Source: Cervus elaphus (lineage: Eukaryota > Chordata > Mammalia > Artiodactyla > Cervidae). From it: a DNA stretch of 64,000 nt. Below, in pieces: positions 9,331 through 21,349 of this stretch. A program made the position numbers and the translations under genes. The number at the start of each line of letters is the position of its first letter. Positions within the stretch are counted from its first letter, which is position 1. The notes beneath the pieces were generated by a model. It did no database searches. It was not told the DNA's origin and was given only the letters and a program-made list of their open reading frames with translations. The stretch spans positions 45,725,037-45,789,036 of the forward strand of contig NC_057825.1 in assembly GCF_910594005.1 (NCBI RefSeq). The letters are read 5' to 3'.

Positions 9331-10755
9331 GGGAGATAGAATCTCTGAAAAACAAAAACAAGGGGCGTCAGAAAGCCACCCTCTGACTAACACCCCAGTC
9401 AGATTCATGTATTATATGTATGGAGTTCATACTTGCAAATACCTAGTTAATTGGGGAAATTATACTAAAGGAAATCTCGTCTTAAAATGAGGGTGTTTTT
9501 TAATTGCATAAGCAGTTAAGTTAAAGTACGGTTAAAAATTGGCTTTGTAAAAATATCTTATCAAAATTCTGACTTTAAAAAAAGACCTTCTAGGGGAAAC
9601 TTCCATTTCTCTTCCTGGGTCTTTGAGTTGTAAATGTTCTACCTGATCTTCCCAGGATGTTCTGTGTATATGTGCTTTTGTATGTATGTGTTTTGAAAAC
9701 TTCATCTTTGCCATACTATTTTTTAAGAGTAAACTCTCCAGATTTAGGTTACATTCTCTCCCAGTCTTATGGGGAGGACTCTTGCATCTTAATAGTTTGA
9801 ATCACTATTGATATATATTTTAGTGATGGCCAAATGATGGATCCTTTTAAATTTGGAGAAACTAACAAATGAGTGAATCTGAAGTGCTTTTATTATAAAC
9901 AGCTGTTTATTGTTTAAAACAAGTAAGAAACACTGGTTTCCAAAGCTTCATTGGTAGTCCATGTTTCCCCTCAATGGATCTTAACAGATGCTAATAAGCA
10001 TATTTGAATAATTAATGTTAACAAGAAAAACTTGTAAGGAAAGTCTAACTACTATTTTCCAACAAGGTAGAAATTTTAAAAGGAATTATCTCGAGTGAAC
10101 AAATTCATAGATGATTATTTAAAATGGGATAAATAAACTGGACATTTTGTGGCTAAAACAAGATTTAATATTACCACACCACCTAGGGTTAAATGGGCCT
10201 GAAAGGGGACCCCTGGTGGTTCCCAACATCAAAATCCAAAAAGTCTGTTCTATTTACATCAGTTTTAAATTATATTTAAGGGGCTAAAACATTTACCATG
10301 AGACATATGCTCAGCAATTATTTGGCAACAGTTAGATCAAAGGCCTGATCTCTTCAGCTCAACCCCACTCTGGGGAATCTCAGAGCTTTTTAATATAAAA
10401 ATGGATAAAAGGGACAGGGAACAAAAGAAGAAAAACCTCTAAAACTCCACTTGTAAGATCAAGGCTTGTTAATTGTGTTCTAATGAAAAAACTAAAGTTA
10501 AATTTATAGAAGTTGATAGAACTGAGATGAGATGAAAATATATTAAACTGATATATTTAAATGGGCTTTATATAGGATGTTTATACCTCTTTTATTTAAT
10601 TATATTATGGGATTAGCATGTTCAAGAGGAATGCTTCCCCTGCCTGATTTTATAAAATACATATAAATCCATTCCTCAGGAAATATTAACTGAACATACT
10701 AAAGGAAACCAATAGGATTACCTAAATCATACAAAATAAGTGAAAACTGGGAACT
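9331..10755 (+). mobile_element. ERV-A internal region, first segment
   Basis: Colinear with ERV-B: CATCAGAAAGCC-, ACTTGCAAATACCTA- and TTAATTGGGGAAATTATACTAAAGG-type text at about 9365-9470 matches the reverse complement of about 40560-40680. AT-rich and without open frames. Any gag or pol content is too decayed for me to identify. Confidence 0.6.
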
Positions 10756-10766
10756 AACATGTAAGG

Positions 10767-11110
10767 TGTTGGAGAAGACTCTTGAGAGTCCCTTGGACTG
10801 CAAGGAAACCCAACCAGTCCATCCGAAAGGAAATCAGTCCTGAATATTCTTTGGAAGGACTGATGCTGAAGCTGAAAGTCCAATACTTTGGCCACCTGAT
10901 GCAGAGAACTGACTCACTGGAAAAGACCCTGATGCTGGGAAAGATTGAGGATGGGAGGAGAACGGGACGACAGAGGATGAGATGGTTGGATGGCATCACT
11001 GACTCAATGGACATGAGTTTGAGTAAACTCCAGGAGTTGGTGATGGACAGGGAGGCCTGGCATGCTGCAGTCCATGGGGTTGCAAAGAGTTGGATACGAC
11101 TGAGCGACTG
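10767..11110 (+). mobile_element. 5'-truncated BovB 3' end with exact target duplication
   Basis: A 344-bp BovB 3' terminal piece inserted in ERV-A. The 11-bp duplication AACATGTAAGG flanks it at 10756-10766 and 11111-11121. It keeps an open frame of about 109 codons from the extreme C-terminus of the RT protein (RVPWTARKPNQS... to HGVAKSWIRLSD), which ends close to the 3' end of the element. Confidence 0.93.
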
Positions 11111-11121
11111 AACATGTAAGG

Positions 11122-11815
11122 ACTTATAAAAATAAAAGTAGTGATTTTGCTTTGAGTTTTACTTGTAAACACAGAAAGGTCTTTGCTGAGTGCCTTATAC
11201 AAACTTTTGAAGGCATAACAAGTTAAACTCTAAAATTATAGAACATAGAACTTGTAAAATAAATTTGTTTAGTTAGAAATCTTGTCACTGATAAAACCTT
11301 TTAGTATCTTTTAAGTGACAGACCTGTTTTTTGGGGAACTAAAATCAACTGTCTTTCTCTTAAAAATCTCTAAAATCCAGAAATGTAAGTACATGCTATA
11401 GGACCTGAGACTGACTGAGCCTAATTAGCTCAATCAAGCAAGACTTGATACTAAGGGGAAAAAATTGGTAGTTTTAAAATTCAAACTGCTGGGAATGCTC
11501 CCTCAGTCAAACCTTACAGATAGCAAGCCTTAGTCATCTGAGCAAACAACTTTAAGGCACTGACTGTTTGTAAACTAGTAAGTTTATATTGTAATATCTG
11601 ATTCATAACTAAGCTTTTAAATAAAGCCAAGAGATCTCTAGTTTGCCTATTTATGTCTGTACACATTATACATGAGATATCTCTACTTGTAAAAAGTACT
11701 ATCAAAATTGAATTTATAAAGATTTCTATTTAGTAAAAAGTGCTACATTTAAAGAAACAGTCCAAGATGATTTTCAGGTTCATGTACAATGGGAAATATT
11801 CAGTATTAGGTTGAC
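11122..11815 (+). mobile_element. ERV-A internal region, second segment
   Basis: AT-rich, frame-less sequence between two younger insertions. Assigned to ERV-A by position between its aligned parts. Confidence 0.5.
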
Positions 11816-12044
11816 TTGTGTGCTAAGTCTCTTTGTGTCTGACTCTTTGCAACCCTATGGACAATACATAGCTTGCCAGGCTCCTCTTCCATGGGATTCT
11901 CCAGGCATAAATACTGGAGTGGGTTACCATGCCTTCCTCCAGGGGATCTTCCCAACCCAGGGATCAAACCCACTTTTCTTATGTCTCCTACATTGGCAGA
12001 TGGGTTCTTTACACACCTGGGTGGGTAGTGCCACCTGGGAATCC
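11816..12044 (-). mobile_element. Bov-tA-type SINE, antisense
   Basis: The antisense BovA-like tail (GTGTCTGACTCTTTGC) is followed by the central GGGATTCTCCAGGCA block, GATCTTCCCAACCCAGGGATCAAACCC (tRNA-like B-box region in antisense) and the tRNA-like head CCACCTGGGAATCC. These SINEs are transcribed by pol III from the head and use the BovB enzyme through the shared tail. Confidence 0.9.
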
Positions 12045-13388
12045 TGATATTAATTTTTGTTTGTTGATCTAATTAATGTCATTAAAATTCATCAAAATTA
12101 AGTATAATACTTTATTGTACTTAGGTTTAATAAATAAGACATTATATCTGTTGCAAGGAAAATAATGATATGATGAAACTTTAAAGAAAAAGTAAATGAC
12201 ATAAATGTTTTGGGATAAACTCTTTAGTAATATCTTAGAAATATCTACTTAAAATGATCTTTCCAGATATTTGGCAACTGGAAATTCTAGAGTTCTGCTA
12301 ACTCAAGTGATAAAAGTTTATTAAATAGCTAGATAACTAAAAATTAGATACTGAGACATTAATTACCAATTAGAGATTCTAAAGATATTTAGGACTGTTA
12401 GTATATTTGGTATCACCCTGAGATGTTATTTATAAGAAAACAAGTTTTAAAAAAAATAATCATTGGTATTTATGCTCACAAATCTATAGAATGCTAGTGT
12501 AAAAGACAGTTCATAATTGCTTACTTCTTAGCTTTCACTATAAATTAAGGTTTTAAGAGTTGAGGATTCTAATTTAAATATGTTATTAAAGGTAATGGAA
12601 TAACAAACATCTCAGTGTACAATAAGAAAGTAGAATGTATGTTTTTAGTAAAGAAGGTATGAGGAAAGGAATTACATTTTACTGAGGAAACAGAAGGAAT
12701 GAACTGGTTGGTTTTATTTGTATGGAAAATGAGAGAAAGGCTGTATACAAAAAGTCATGAGAGATTGTGGAAAAGAACCTTGAGGATAAAAAGAAATTAT
12801 GCATATTCAGCATTAACTAAATATAGATGAGGTTAACTAAATGGATTTTGTTAGATAAGCTAATGCAGGACTGAAATTTGATTTAACTTTCTGATTAAAA
12901 AATCACTTTCTCTGCCCTTAAGTGATCTATATTTATTTTCTTTTCAATGCTGTTGTGACTTTTGTTAAGTGAATAAGTATTACTTCAGTGACCTATGATC
13001 CTGTGTGTTTAGAAACTTTTTTGATATTTCTAACAAATTCCCCAAATATAAAAATGTAACTAAAGCTCTTTTCACCTCCATCTAACTCTGGGATGCTTTG
13101 AAAAAACATCTCTGAGACATCTCAGAGAAGAATGTTAAGCTAAGTTTACTTGGTATTTTAACTCAAAAACATTTTCAAGTGATTGAATGTGGACTTTGTA
13201 AAGTATGGGAAAATGTCATTAATATAGATATTCCAAGGTTTATATGAATCTCTAACATCTGGTATGTCCTGATAAAACCTATCAGTTGTAATTCTAGTTA
13301 TTATCCTAAAATGCTATATGTTGTCAAAATATCCAAGTTTCCTGCTAACTGCATTGTGTTCAAATCTTTAACCATGCTACCTTAAGTT
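12045..13388 (+). mobile_element. ERV-A internal region, third segment
   Basis: AT-rich. 12260-12450 aligns by eye with the reverse complement of about 38380-38600 in ERV-B (TTTGGCAACT..., AAGTGATAAAAGTTTATT..., TATAAGAAAACAA...). No frame survives. Confidence 0.6.
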
Positions 13389-13398
13389 TTGTTCTTTA

Positions 13399-13604
13399 CG
13401 TGTTAGTTGCTCAGTTGTGTCCAACTCTTTGCAGCTCCTTATTCTATAGTCTGATGGGCTCCTCTGTCCAAGAAATTCTCCAGGCAAGTATATTGGAGTG
13501 GGTTGTCATTTCCTTCTCCAAGGGATCTTCCTGACCAGGGGATCAAACCCTGGTCTTCTGCATTACAGGCAGACCCTTTACTGTCTGAGCCACCAAGGAA
13601 GCCC
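13399..13604 (-). mobile_element. Bov-tA SINE, antisense, with target duplication
   Basis: A complete antisense SINE ending in GAGCCACCAAGGAAGCCC. The 10-bp duplication TTGTTCTTTA flanks it at 13389-13398 and 13605-13614. Confidence 0.93.
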
Positions 13605-13614
13605 TTGTTCTTTA

Positions 13615-14583
13615 TTGGAGATCATAATTTTACACTGCTTTTACAAAATGAATATTTTCTAAGATTCATAAAAAGAACTTTTCAATAAATATATTTCTGT
13701 TGGTTTTTAAATAACATCGCTGAACTGGGTAACAAATGACAAACTCTTAATGGAAAACCTGATTACTTCATGTAGCTCAACAGGAACCAATTACATGGGA
13801 CTGATATAACTTACCACTTTATGACTTTGGAAAATATACTAACTTGAATCTTGTTTTTCTGTAAAACCTTTTGTCTTATGCTATGATGTACAAGTTGATA
13901 AAGCCTGCCTTTTTAAATAAAGATGAAACATTTGTATTTTTATCTCTACCTGATCATGTCAGAATTTGTCTTCTCCAAATGGCTCTCCTGTGGACTTAAT
14001 GGTTTATTCCAACTGGATTGCAACTAGTTGTACTTATTGTTTTATACTCCCAGCTCATTTCCACTGTGCAACTCTGCTAATTATTGTTTTAATTTGTTCT
14101 TTGCTTCTAAATTATTTATGCTTTGTGTCCCTGCTACACTATGACTTCGTCAATGTTACTAGCTGCGTTTCTTATGTCCTGTCTATTTGATAAGATTGTT
14201 GTCTCTTACAGCACCCAGTGTGTAACCAGGCCTCAAGCAAAAATAATAATAACTAGGTGACTTAAAACAATTGATCAAATACTAATATATATAGTTCTGT
14301 ATGTGACAGATAATTATAATAGTGTGATTCTAGGTATAAGAAGAAGCAACAAGGAGATTATTTCCTGGGTCATATTAATAATAGATTAGAAGATGGAGTA
14401 TCCAGAGAATTGTTTATTATCTAGCAATGGGCCTAATCTGGAAATTAACACCTGGATTGGCATATCGACAAAAACTTTTGCCTGATCTATGATGAGCCTC
14501 TGAGCATTATGGGACAAAGATTGGTCATGAAATGTCTCCTAAACATTGGTTGAATTCCTGACTAAGATGAGGAAATTAAGAAA
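13615..14583 (+). mobile_element. ERV-A 3' internal region with Env membrane-anchor remnant
   Basis: At 13966-14190 a 74-codon frame contains a hydrophobic run (TLLIIVLICSLLLNYLCFV). Nucleotides 14140-14583 match the 3' ends of the other two copies: TATGACTT...GTTACTAG..., then GGTATAAGAAGAAGCAACAAGGAG near 14335 and ATGGGACAAAGATTGGTCATGAAATG near 14510. In the copy at 28.8 kb the same place encodes a clearer membrane-spanning segment. I read this as the end of a transmembrane Env gene. The region ends in the polypurine-like tract 14565-14583. Confidence 0.55.
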
Positions 14584-15082
14584 TGAAATACTTCCTACCA
14601 GATCAATAAACAAGAATGCCACAGTCATCAATGATTGCAGCCCTCCTGGTGAGCCTTAAGGTCACTCAGGAAGGAGAAGAATACTTGTGATCTAGCAGCC
14701 ATCAGACTTCAGCCACTCCAAACAGTGAGTCCTGACAAATCTCAGGATATAAAAACATGGATACTAGCCCTGGACAGGTAAAATGCATATGAAAGGAATG
14801 ATTTCTGTGAGCTCAGACTCTTTCATTTTTCCACACATAGAAAAGTACTAAATTTCTTTACTTGGGATATCTGATTTTTCTTTAATTAATAATTTTTTAA
14901 ATATATATTCATACTACCTGCCCTTCCTGGCAAAACTTCTATACAACTTGGCTCCTCCTCTTGCCTCCTCAGAGCAATTCTCTCAGAGTCACTTGAGATG
15001 CTGTCTCCTGGGCTTGAAGTCCTAAAAATTCCTACCAAACACCATAACTGTCAACTTTTAGTTGTGAATATTTTTTAAGTCA
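14584..15082 (+). mobile_element. ERV-A 3' LTR
   Basis: 499 bp from TGAAATAC to AAGTCA. It matches the inner 5' LTR throughout: CACAGTCATCAATGATTGCAG, CTCAGGAAGGAGAAGAATAC, TCTCAGAGTCACTTGAGATGCTGTCTCCTGGGCTTGAAGTCC-type blocks. The TATA box is degraded to CTATACAAC near 14939. Confidence 0.82.
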
Positions 15083-15252
15083 ACAGAGACGTAACTCTCA
15101 GTTTTTAGATTGTGGAGTTTTTAGTTGACAACATGATGATGGAAAAGTAAATGTTTGGTAAATAAATATTTGCTGGGCCATGCAGAGACACTGGGGCACA
15201 GACAGGACTCTGATCCCTAGGTTCTGCTCCATGCAGCACACATAGCCCATAC
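15083..15252. other. Flank between ERV-A and an antisense LTR
   Basis: 170 bp of unassigned sequence. Confidence 0.3.
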
Positions 15253-15770
15253 TGTCAGAGAAAAGAGGACCCCTTCCAGGGTCAAAGAGTGGGCTCTTGT
15301 CAAACACTCAGAAATAAATTGTCCAAGGAGACATGTATTGATAAAACAAGAGATTTTATTGGGAAGGGGTGCCCGAACAGAGTAGGCGCATAAGGAAACC
15401 CAGGAGAACTGCTCTGCCACATGTCTTACAGTCTCAGGTTTCACGATAATGGGGTTAGTTTCTGGGTTGTTTCTGGCCAATCATTCTTACTCTGGGTCCT
15501 TCTTGATGATGCATGCATTGCTCAGCTAAGATGGATTCCATCAAGAAGGATTCTGGGAGGTTAGTAGGACTTGTGGACTGGTGTGTTCTCTATATTTTGA
15601 ACTTTCCTGAAGTCTTCAGGTCGTTGGTAGCTTATGCATATTGTTAGTTCAGAAGCTTGTGTTAGTTGTTAGTTCTGCATGCCTTACCAGGACCTCCTGC
15701 TGTAAGGAAACTCATGCAAGTGATTACTATAGGGCCTGGCCAGGGCAGGCAGTTTCAGGTAGGTGGTTTC
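15253..15770 (-). mobile_element. Antisense solo LTR (different family)
   Basis: On the minus strand a polyadenylation signal (CCCAATAAAATC near 15350) is followed by TGTCTCCTTGGACAATTTATTTCTGAG-like U5 text and a CCTGGAAGGGGTCC segment ending in a terminal CA at 15253. This is the layout of a class II (betaretrovirus-like) ruminant LTR. The upstream border near 15770 is approximate because BovB sequence starts there. Confidence 0.55.
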
Positions 15771-15777
15771 AGTACAG

Positions 15778-15937
15778 AAATGATGCTCAGTTGTGGATGT
15801 GTCTGGTGGTGAAAGTAAAATTCGATGTTGCAAAGAACAGTATTGCATCAGAACCTGGATTATTAGGTCCATGAATCAAGGTAAATTGGATGTGGTGAAG
15901 CAGGAGATGGTAAGAATAAACATCACTATCTTAGGGA
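15778..15937 (+). mobile_element. BovB 5' fragment, sense
   Basis: Matches the BovB segment from CAGTTGTGGATGTG through the start of the endonuclease (TGGATTATTAGGTCCATGAATCAAGG), also present at 30340-30490 and 46940-47080. It is cut off at both ends. Confidence 0.85.
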
Positions 15938-16089
15938 AAGAGTTTATTCATTTATTTAATAAATATTTAATTTGACAATACGTCCACATAGTGTATTAAA
16001 GGTTCTAAGAAAATATTATATGTTTTTGGTAATTACTGTATGTCAGATGTGCTAAATAAGTTACAAATATTTATATTTTTCTTATCTTC

Positions 16090-16215
16090 TTTAATCCTTG
16101 CAAATGATATGTATTAATTAATATTGCTTCAATTGTAACTGATGAGAAAACTGAAATATAAGAGTTCAAGTAACTTGTCCAAAAGTTTATAGAAAGTACA
16201 TGAAAAAATCTGGAA
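16090..16215 (+). mobile_element. MIR-like SINE remnant
   Basis: Contains ACTGATGAGAAAACTGAAATA...AAGTAACTTGTCC, the conserved MIR core and tail pattern, strongly diverged. Confidence 0.5.
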
Positions 16216-16334
16216 GCAAGTCTGAAAGCTGAAATGTGTGAGCAATACATTTTCATAATAATATGAGCAATTAATTTTCATAATTAGCAATAAACTTTTA
16301 TGATAATAGCAAAGAAATAAACTTTCATAATAAT

Positions 16335-16560
16335 AACAAAGTTAGAATGCACTTGTTAAATGTCAAAACTGTTCTGAGACCTTCAGGTATTTCATTTCAT
16401 TTATGGTGATAACAGTAAGATGATACTATTATTATACTAATTGATCACATGAGGAAAACATGTACAGAATGATAAAGTAACTTGCCCAAGTTCTTCATAT
16501 GGGAGGTGGAAACTAGGATTAAAAATAATCTGATTCTAAAGAGCAAACTCTTTAAGTTCA
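16335..16560 (+). mobile_element. MIR SINE remnant
   Basis: Contains TCACATGAGGAAAACATGTACAGAATGATAAAGTAACTTGCCCAAG-type sequence (shown in part) and a degenerate GAACCCAGG-like stretch, typical of an old MIR. Confidence 0.6.
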
Positions 16561-18179
16561 GGTCCATCCTTAATTATCAATAAAACCTCACTATTGAAAA
16601 TGATTTAAAACTTCACTCAGTTATTTCTAGTTGATGAATTATATTGACCAAAATATATAATTTGATAATATAACCTTTTCTTTCATCAACATATTGACTA
16701 ACAAATAGTTATTCAAACTACTAAAAAAAATACAGAAATTTCTAAAAGTGGAGCACAGGGAATACACAGAAGAAATAAGAAAATAAGTATAGTAGAAGAA
16801 AAGGTCAGTGTCTTCAACTTAAAAGAGTCCCTTAAATACTCAGTAAAACTAATTAAAAGACATATTGGCTTAAGTGAAATGTAACTGCTTTTCTAAATTT
16901 CAAAAACAAAGAGTAAAATACTTAAATATATTCAGATAGAAAAATATAGGCAAAATGTAAACATAGAAAATATGTATTTAATATAGTATCACTTTCTCAA
17001 ATACTAAATGTTGAAAGATGATGGAACAGTGTTTTAAAATTTTAGTATAAATTTTCACTCAGACAAATTATATGTGAACCATCTATAGAAAAATATGGGC
17101 TATTTGTTAAATCAAAAATTTTCAAAATATACTACCTTGTCTGGAAAGTAAACGCTTGACCTAATACTCCATCTAATCAAGAAAAATCAAGACAGCAGAA
17201 CACACACTCTCACATATAAATTCATACATGAATCAAAAGTAGGGAAGACACGAAATAAAATTATAAACTGGGTCTAATGAAAATAACAAAATGAACATTT
17301 ACTTTTAAATACTTAATAGCTTTTTACTAAACAATGAAATATGGAAGAGAGTTTTTGAAAGAGAATATGTCATGCTGTATGAAACAACTAATTAACAAGT
17401 TGGGTCTAAGAGTCACAAATTACTTCAATAGTTTTGGAACTCAGGATTGTTGAGAAAAGTTGACGACTAGTTAAAGTTATTAAGAGAGATAAATGAAACC
17501 TATTAAGAGAGATCTTTTAGAATTCTTTGACTTTCAGATTAATGGAAAATCATATTCACTTACAGTTCAACAGAAAAGTAAAAATAAAAATTCATAACTA
17601 ATTCATGAAGATAGAAAGATATTTTAAAAGAAAATAGCCAGAATTTCTAACACATAGAAAACATGGCATAAACATATCAAAAACAAATTGATAGGGCAAA
17701 ACATCATGGAAGGAGTAAAGATAATATTAGAAAAAATATAATTTAAGTGAAAGAATATGCATTAAGACTAAAAAGTCTTCAGATTAAATACTAATATGTG
17801 TATTTTACATGAACATATATAGCCATATTTATATATTAAATAATATAATATTTATAGACAGATATATTCATATTTATTAAATATAACATTCACTATTAAA
17901 TTGTAAAGTTCCTGAATGTGGATATATATATATAAAAACTTCATACAAAGAATAAAATATTGAAGCAAAACAAAACAACTGTAATGTAAAAGATGGTTTG
18001 ATATACAATAAATCGTTGGGGGAAGTGAACATATGTTTAAGGCTTTGTAGCCACCTGTGCAAGTAAAACTCTCTCCCCTACATGTCCAAAGATCCACACT
18101 AATAGATAGAAACATAATTGATTGACAAAAAATTTATTTCAGATAATCAAAAATTTAATTATATTCACAACAACCACTA
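16561..18179. other. AT-rich unique sequence
   Basis: 1.6 kb, very AT-rich, with TA microsatellite-like runs near 17815-17870 and 17922-17932. I see no gene or recognisable repeat. ORFs at 17852-18115 (minus) are short and low-complexity. Confidence 0.5.
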
Positions 18180-18695
18180 TTCAGTTCAGTTCAGTTAAGT
18201 CGCTCAGTCGTGTCCGACTCTTTGCAACCCAGTGAATCGCAGCATGCCAGGCCTCCCTGTCCATCCCCAGCTCCTGGGGTTCACTCAAACTCATGCCCAT
18301 CGAGTCGGTCATGCCATCCAGCCATCTCATCCTCTGTCGTCCCCTTCTCCTCCTGCTCCCAATCCCTCCCAGCATCAGGGTCTTTTCCAATAAGTCAGCT
18401 CTTCGCATGAGGTGGCCAGAGTACTGGAGTTTCAGCTTCAGCATCAGCCCTTCAAATGAACACCCAGGACTGATCTCCTTCAGGATGGACTGGTTGGATC
18501 TCCTTGCAGTCCAAGGGACTCTCAAGAGTCTTCTCCAACACCACAGTTCAAAAGCATCAATTTTTCAGCACTCAGCTTTCTTCACAGTCCAACTCTCACA
18601 TCCATACATGACCACTGGAAAAACCATGTCCTTGACCAGACAGACCTTTGTTGACAAAGTAATGTCTCTGCTTCTTAATATGCTGTCTAGGTTGG

Positions 18696-19913
18696 TCATA
18701 ACTTTCTTTCCAAGGAGTAAGCATCTTTTAATTTCATGGGTGCAATCACCATCTGAGTGATTTTGGAGCCCCAAAAAATAAAGTCTGACACTGTTTCCAC
18801 TGTCTCCCCATCTATTTCCCATGAAGTGATGGGACCAGATGCCATGATCTTAGTTTTCTGAATGTTAAGCTTTAAGCCAACTTTTTCACTCTCCTCTTTC
18901 ACTTTCATCAAGAGGCTTTTTAGTTCCTCTTCACTTTCTGCCATAAGGGTGGTGTCATCTACATATCTGAGGTTATTGATATTTCCCCTAGCAATCTTGA
19001 TTCCACCTTGTGCTTCTTCCAACCCAGCGTTTCTCATGATGTACTCTGCACATAAGTTAAATAAGCAGGGTGACAATATACAGCCTTGATGTACTCCTTT
19101 TCCTATTGGGAACCAGTCTGTTGTTCCATGTCCAGTTCTAACTGTTTCTTCCTGACCTGTGTACAGGTTTCTCAAGAGGCAGATCAGGTGGTCTGGTATT
19201 CCCATCTCTTTCAGAATTTTCCACAGTTTATTGTGATCCACACAGTCGAAGGCTTTGGCATAGTCAATAAAGCAGAAATAGATGTTTTTCTGGAACTCTC
19301 TTGCTTTTTCAATGATCCAGCAGATATTCACAATTTGATCTCTGATTCCTCTGCCTTTTCTAAAACCAGCTTGAACGTCTGGAAGTTCACGGTTCACGTA
19401 TTTCTGAAGCCTGGCTTGGAGAATTTTGAGCATTACTTTACTAGCGTGTGAGATGAGTGTAATTGTGTGGTAGTTTGAGCATTCTTTGCCATTGCCTTTC
19501 TTAGGGATTGGAATGCAAACTGACGTTTTCCAGTCCTGTGGCCACTGCTGAGTTTACCAAATTTGCTGGCATATTGAGTGCAGCACTTTCACAGCATCAT
19601 CTTTCAGGATTTGAAATAGCTCAACTGGAATTCCATCACATCCCCTAGCTTTGTTCTTAATGATGCTTTCTAAGGTCCACTTGACTTCACATTCCAGGAT
19701 GTCTGGCTCTAGGTGAGTAATCACACCATTGTGACTATCTGGGTAGTGAAGATCTTTTCTGTACAGTTCTTCTGTGTATTCTTGCCACCTCTTCTTAATA
19801 TTTTCTGCTTTTGTTAGGTCCATACCATTTCTGTCCTTTATCGAACCTATGTTTGCCTGAAATTTTCCCTTGATATCTCTAATTTTCTTGAAGAGATCTC
19901 TAGTCTTTCCCAT
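18696..19913 (-). pseudogene. BovB reverse transcriptase, longest surviving frame
   Basis: Two frames cover the RT: 19913-19554 (119 codons; fingers, GCDGIPVELFQILKDDAV) and 19433-18696 (245 codons). The second contains palm motif A FIDYAKAFDCVDHNK, motif B HQGCILSPCLFNL and the catalytic loop RYVDDTTLMAES, where most BovB copies have YADD. A frameshift between about 19430 and 19560 removes the region linking fingers and palm. The C-terminal region continues in other frames (18822-18565, 18525-18181). RT copies BovB RNA at the nicked target; this copy cannot make a whole enzyme. Confidence 0.9.
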
Positions 19914-20572
19914 TCTGTTGTTTTCCTCTATTTCTTTGCATTGATCGCTGAGGAAGGCTTTCTTATCTCTCCTGGCTATTCTTGGAACTCTGCATTCAAA
20001 TGGGAATATCTTTCCTTTTCTCCTCTGCTTTTCACTTCTCTTTTTTCACAGCTATTTGTAAGGCCTCTTCAGCCATTTTGCCTTTTTGCATTTCTTTTCC
20101 ATGGGGATGGTCTTGGTCCCTTTCTCCTGTACAATGTCACGAACCTCTGTTCATAGTTCATCAGGCTCTCTATTAGATCTAGTCCCTTAAATCTATTTCT
20201 CACTTCCACTGTATAGTCATAAGGTATTTTATTTATGCCATACCTGAATGGTCTAGTGGTTTTCTCTACTTTCTTCAGTTTAAGTCTGAACTTGGCAATA
20301 AGGAGTTCATGATCTGAGCCACAGTCAGCTCCTGGTCTTGTTTTTGCTGACTGTATAGAGCTTCTCCATCTTTGGCTGCAAAGAATATAATCGATCTGAT
20401 TTCAGTGTTGACCGTCTGGTGATGTCCATGTGTAGAGTCTTCTCTTGTGTTGTTAGAAGAGGGTGTTTGCTATGACCAGTGCGTTCTCTTGGAAAAACTC
20501 TGTTAGCCTTTGCCCTGCTTCATTCCGTACTCCAAGGCCAAATTTGCCTGTTACTCCAGGTGTTTCTTGGCT

Positions 20573-20944
20573 TCATACTTTTGCATTCCAGTCCCCTATA
20601 ATGAAAAGGACAACTTTTTTGGGTGTTAGTTCTAAAAGGTCTTGTAGGTCTTCATAGAGCCGTTCAACTTCAGCTTCTTCAGTATTACTGGTTGGGGCAT
20701 AGACTTGGATTACCGTGGTATTGAATGGTTTCCCTTGGAAAAGAACAGAGATCATTCTGTCGTTTTTGAGATTGTATCCAAGTACTGCATTTCGGACTCT
20801 TTTGTTGACTATGATGGCTACTCCATTTCTTCTAAGGGATTCCTGCCCACAGTAGTAGATATAATGGTCATCTGAGTTAAATTCACCCATTCCAGTACAT
20901 TTTACTTCACTGATTCCTAGAATGTCGGCATTCACTCTTGCCAC
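20573..20944 (-). pseudogene. BovB endonuclease N-terminal part
   Basis: 123 codons with ILGISEVKCTGMGEFN (catalytic Glu) and FIIGDWNAKV. Relative to the copy at 7972-8670 a Trp is changed to Cys after the Glu motif. The frame is lost after GDWNAKV; the remaining endonuclease sequence lies at 20290-20572 in broken frames. Confidence 0.88.
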
Positions 20945-21051
20945 TGTTCATTCATCCGGCCACATTCATTCACTGTTTGACCACTTCCAATTTGCCTTGA
21001 TCATGGACCTAACTTTCCAGGTTCCTATGCAATTTTGCTCTTTACAGCATT

Positions 21052-21349
21052 GAACCTTGCTACATGTACACAATTACATATACCTATATCATGTGTAAGG
21101 ATATTTATACCAAACATTTCATCTGTAAATAATGAATATAGTTTTGCTTTACATATATGCTTGAAAAGAATAGACTCTAATAGTGTATTAGGCACTAAGA
21201 AAATTATAGAATATTGTCTATTTAGAAATTCTATTAACCATGTTCTTCAACTTCAATCAGTAGAAGTATAGCTTAACTTTAGTGATTGTTTATTGAGCAT
21301 ATGTTATTTTAAAAGCAACACAATTACTCAGAAAATGATAGACTTCTTG
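21052..21349. other. AT-rich unique sequence between BovB copies
   Basis: About 300 bp with no recognisable gene or repeat. Confidence 0.4.

Larger units (their letters stand above)
3575..15082 (+). mobile_element. ERV-A: decayed endogenous retrovirus, plus strand, with nested insertions
   Basis: This is a provirus-like structure: LTR copies at 3575-4554, a leader at 4555-5372, internal sequence resuming near 9331, and a 3' LTR at 14584-15082. Continuity across the gap is shown by ERV-B (minus strand, 34273-42208): its leader reads without a break through the point where ERV-A stops at 5372 and restarts near 9331. Pieces of the internal region align with ERV-B, for example 12260-12450 with the reverse complement of about 38380-38600. 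No gag or pol frame survives. BovB 3' DNA (10767-11110) and two SINEs (11816-12044, 13399-13604) also lie inside it. Confidence 0.8.
18180..21051 (-). mobile_element. BovB, 2.9 kb antisense copy with intact 3' end
   Basis: Starts on the plus strand with TCAGTTCAGTTCAGTT, the antisense of the BovB terminal ACTGAA repeats, and runs back through RT and endonuclease. It stops before the 5' UTR, so it is 5'-truncated. A short foreign stretch (about 20942-20972, TTCATTCATCCGGCCACATTCATTCACTG in part) interrupts the endonuclease start. It holds the least broken RT of the window. Confidence 0.95.

Noticed and set aside
10782..11111. A 109-codon frame as an independent gene
   Set aside because: It is the C-terminal end of BovB RT inside a truncated insertion with an 11-bp target duplication.
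14565..14583. A clear polypurine tract for ERV-A
   Set aside because: Purine-rich but broken by T residues; only its homologue in ERV-C (29210-29221) is convincing, so it is mentioned within the larger feature rather than listed.
18696..19433. A 245-codon RT frame as a possible live BovB gene
   Set aside because: The frame lacks fingers, endonuclease and C-terminal parts in phase. Frameshifts lie on both sides and the element is 5'-truncated.
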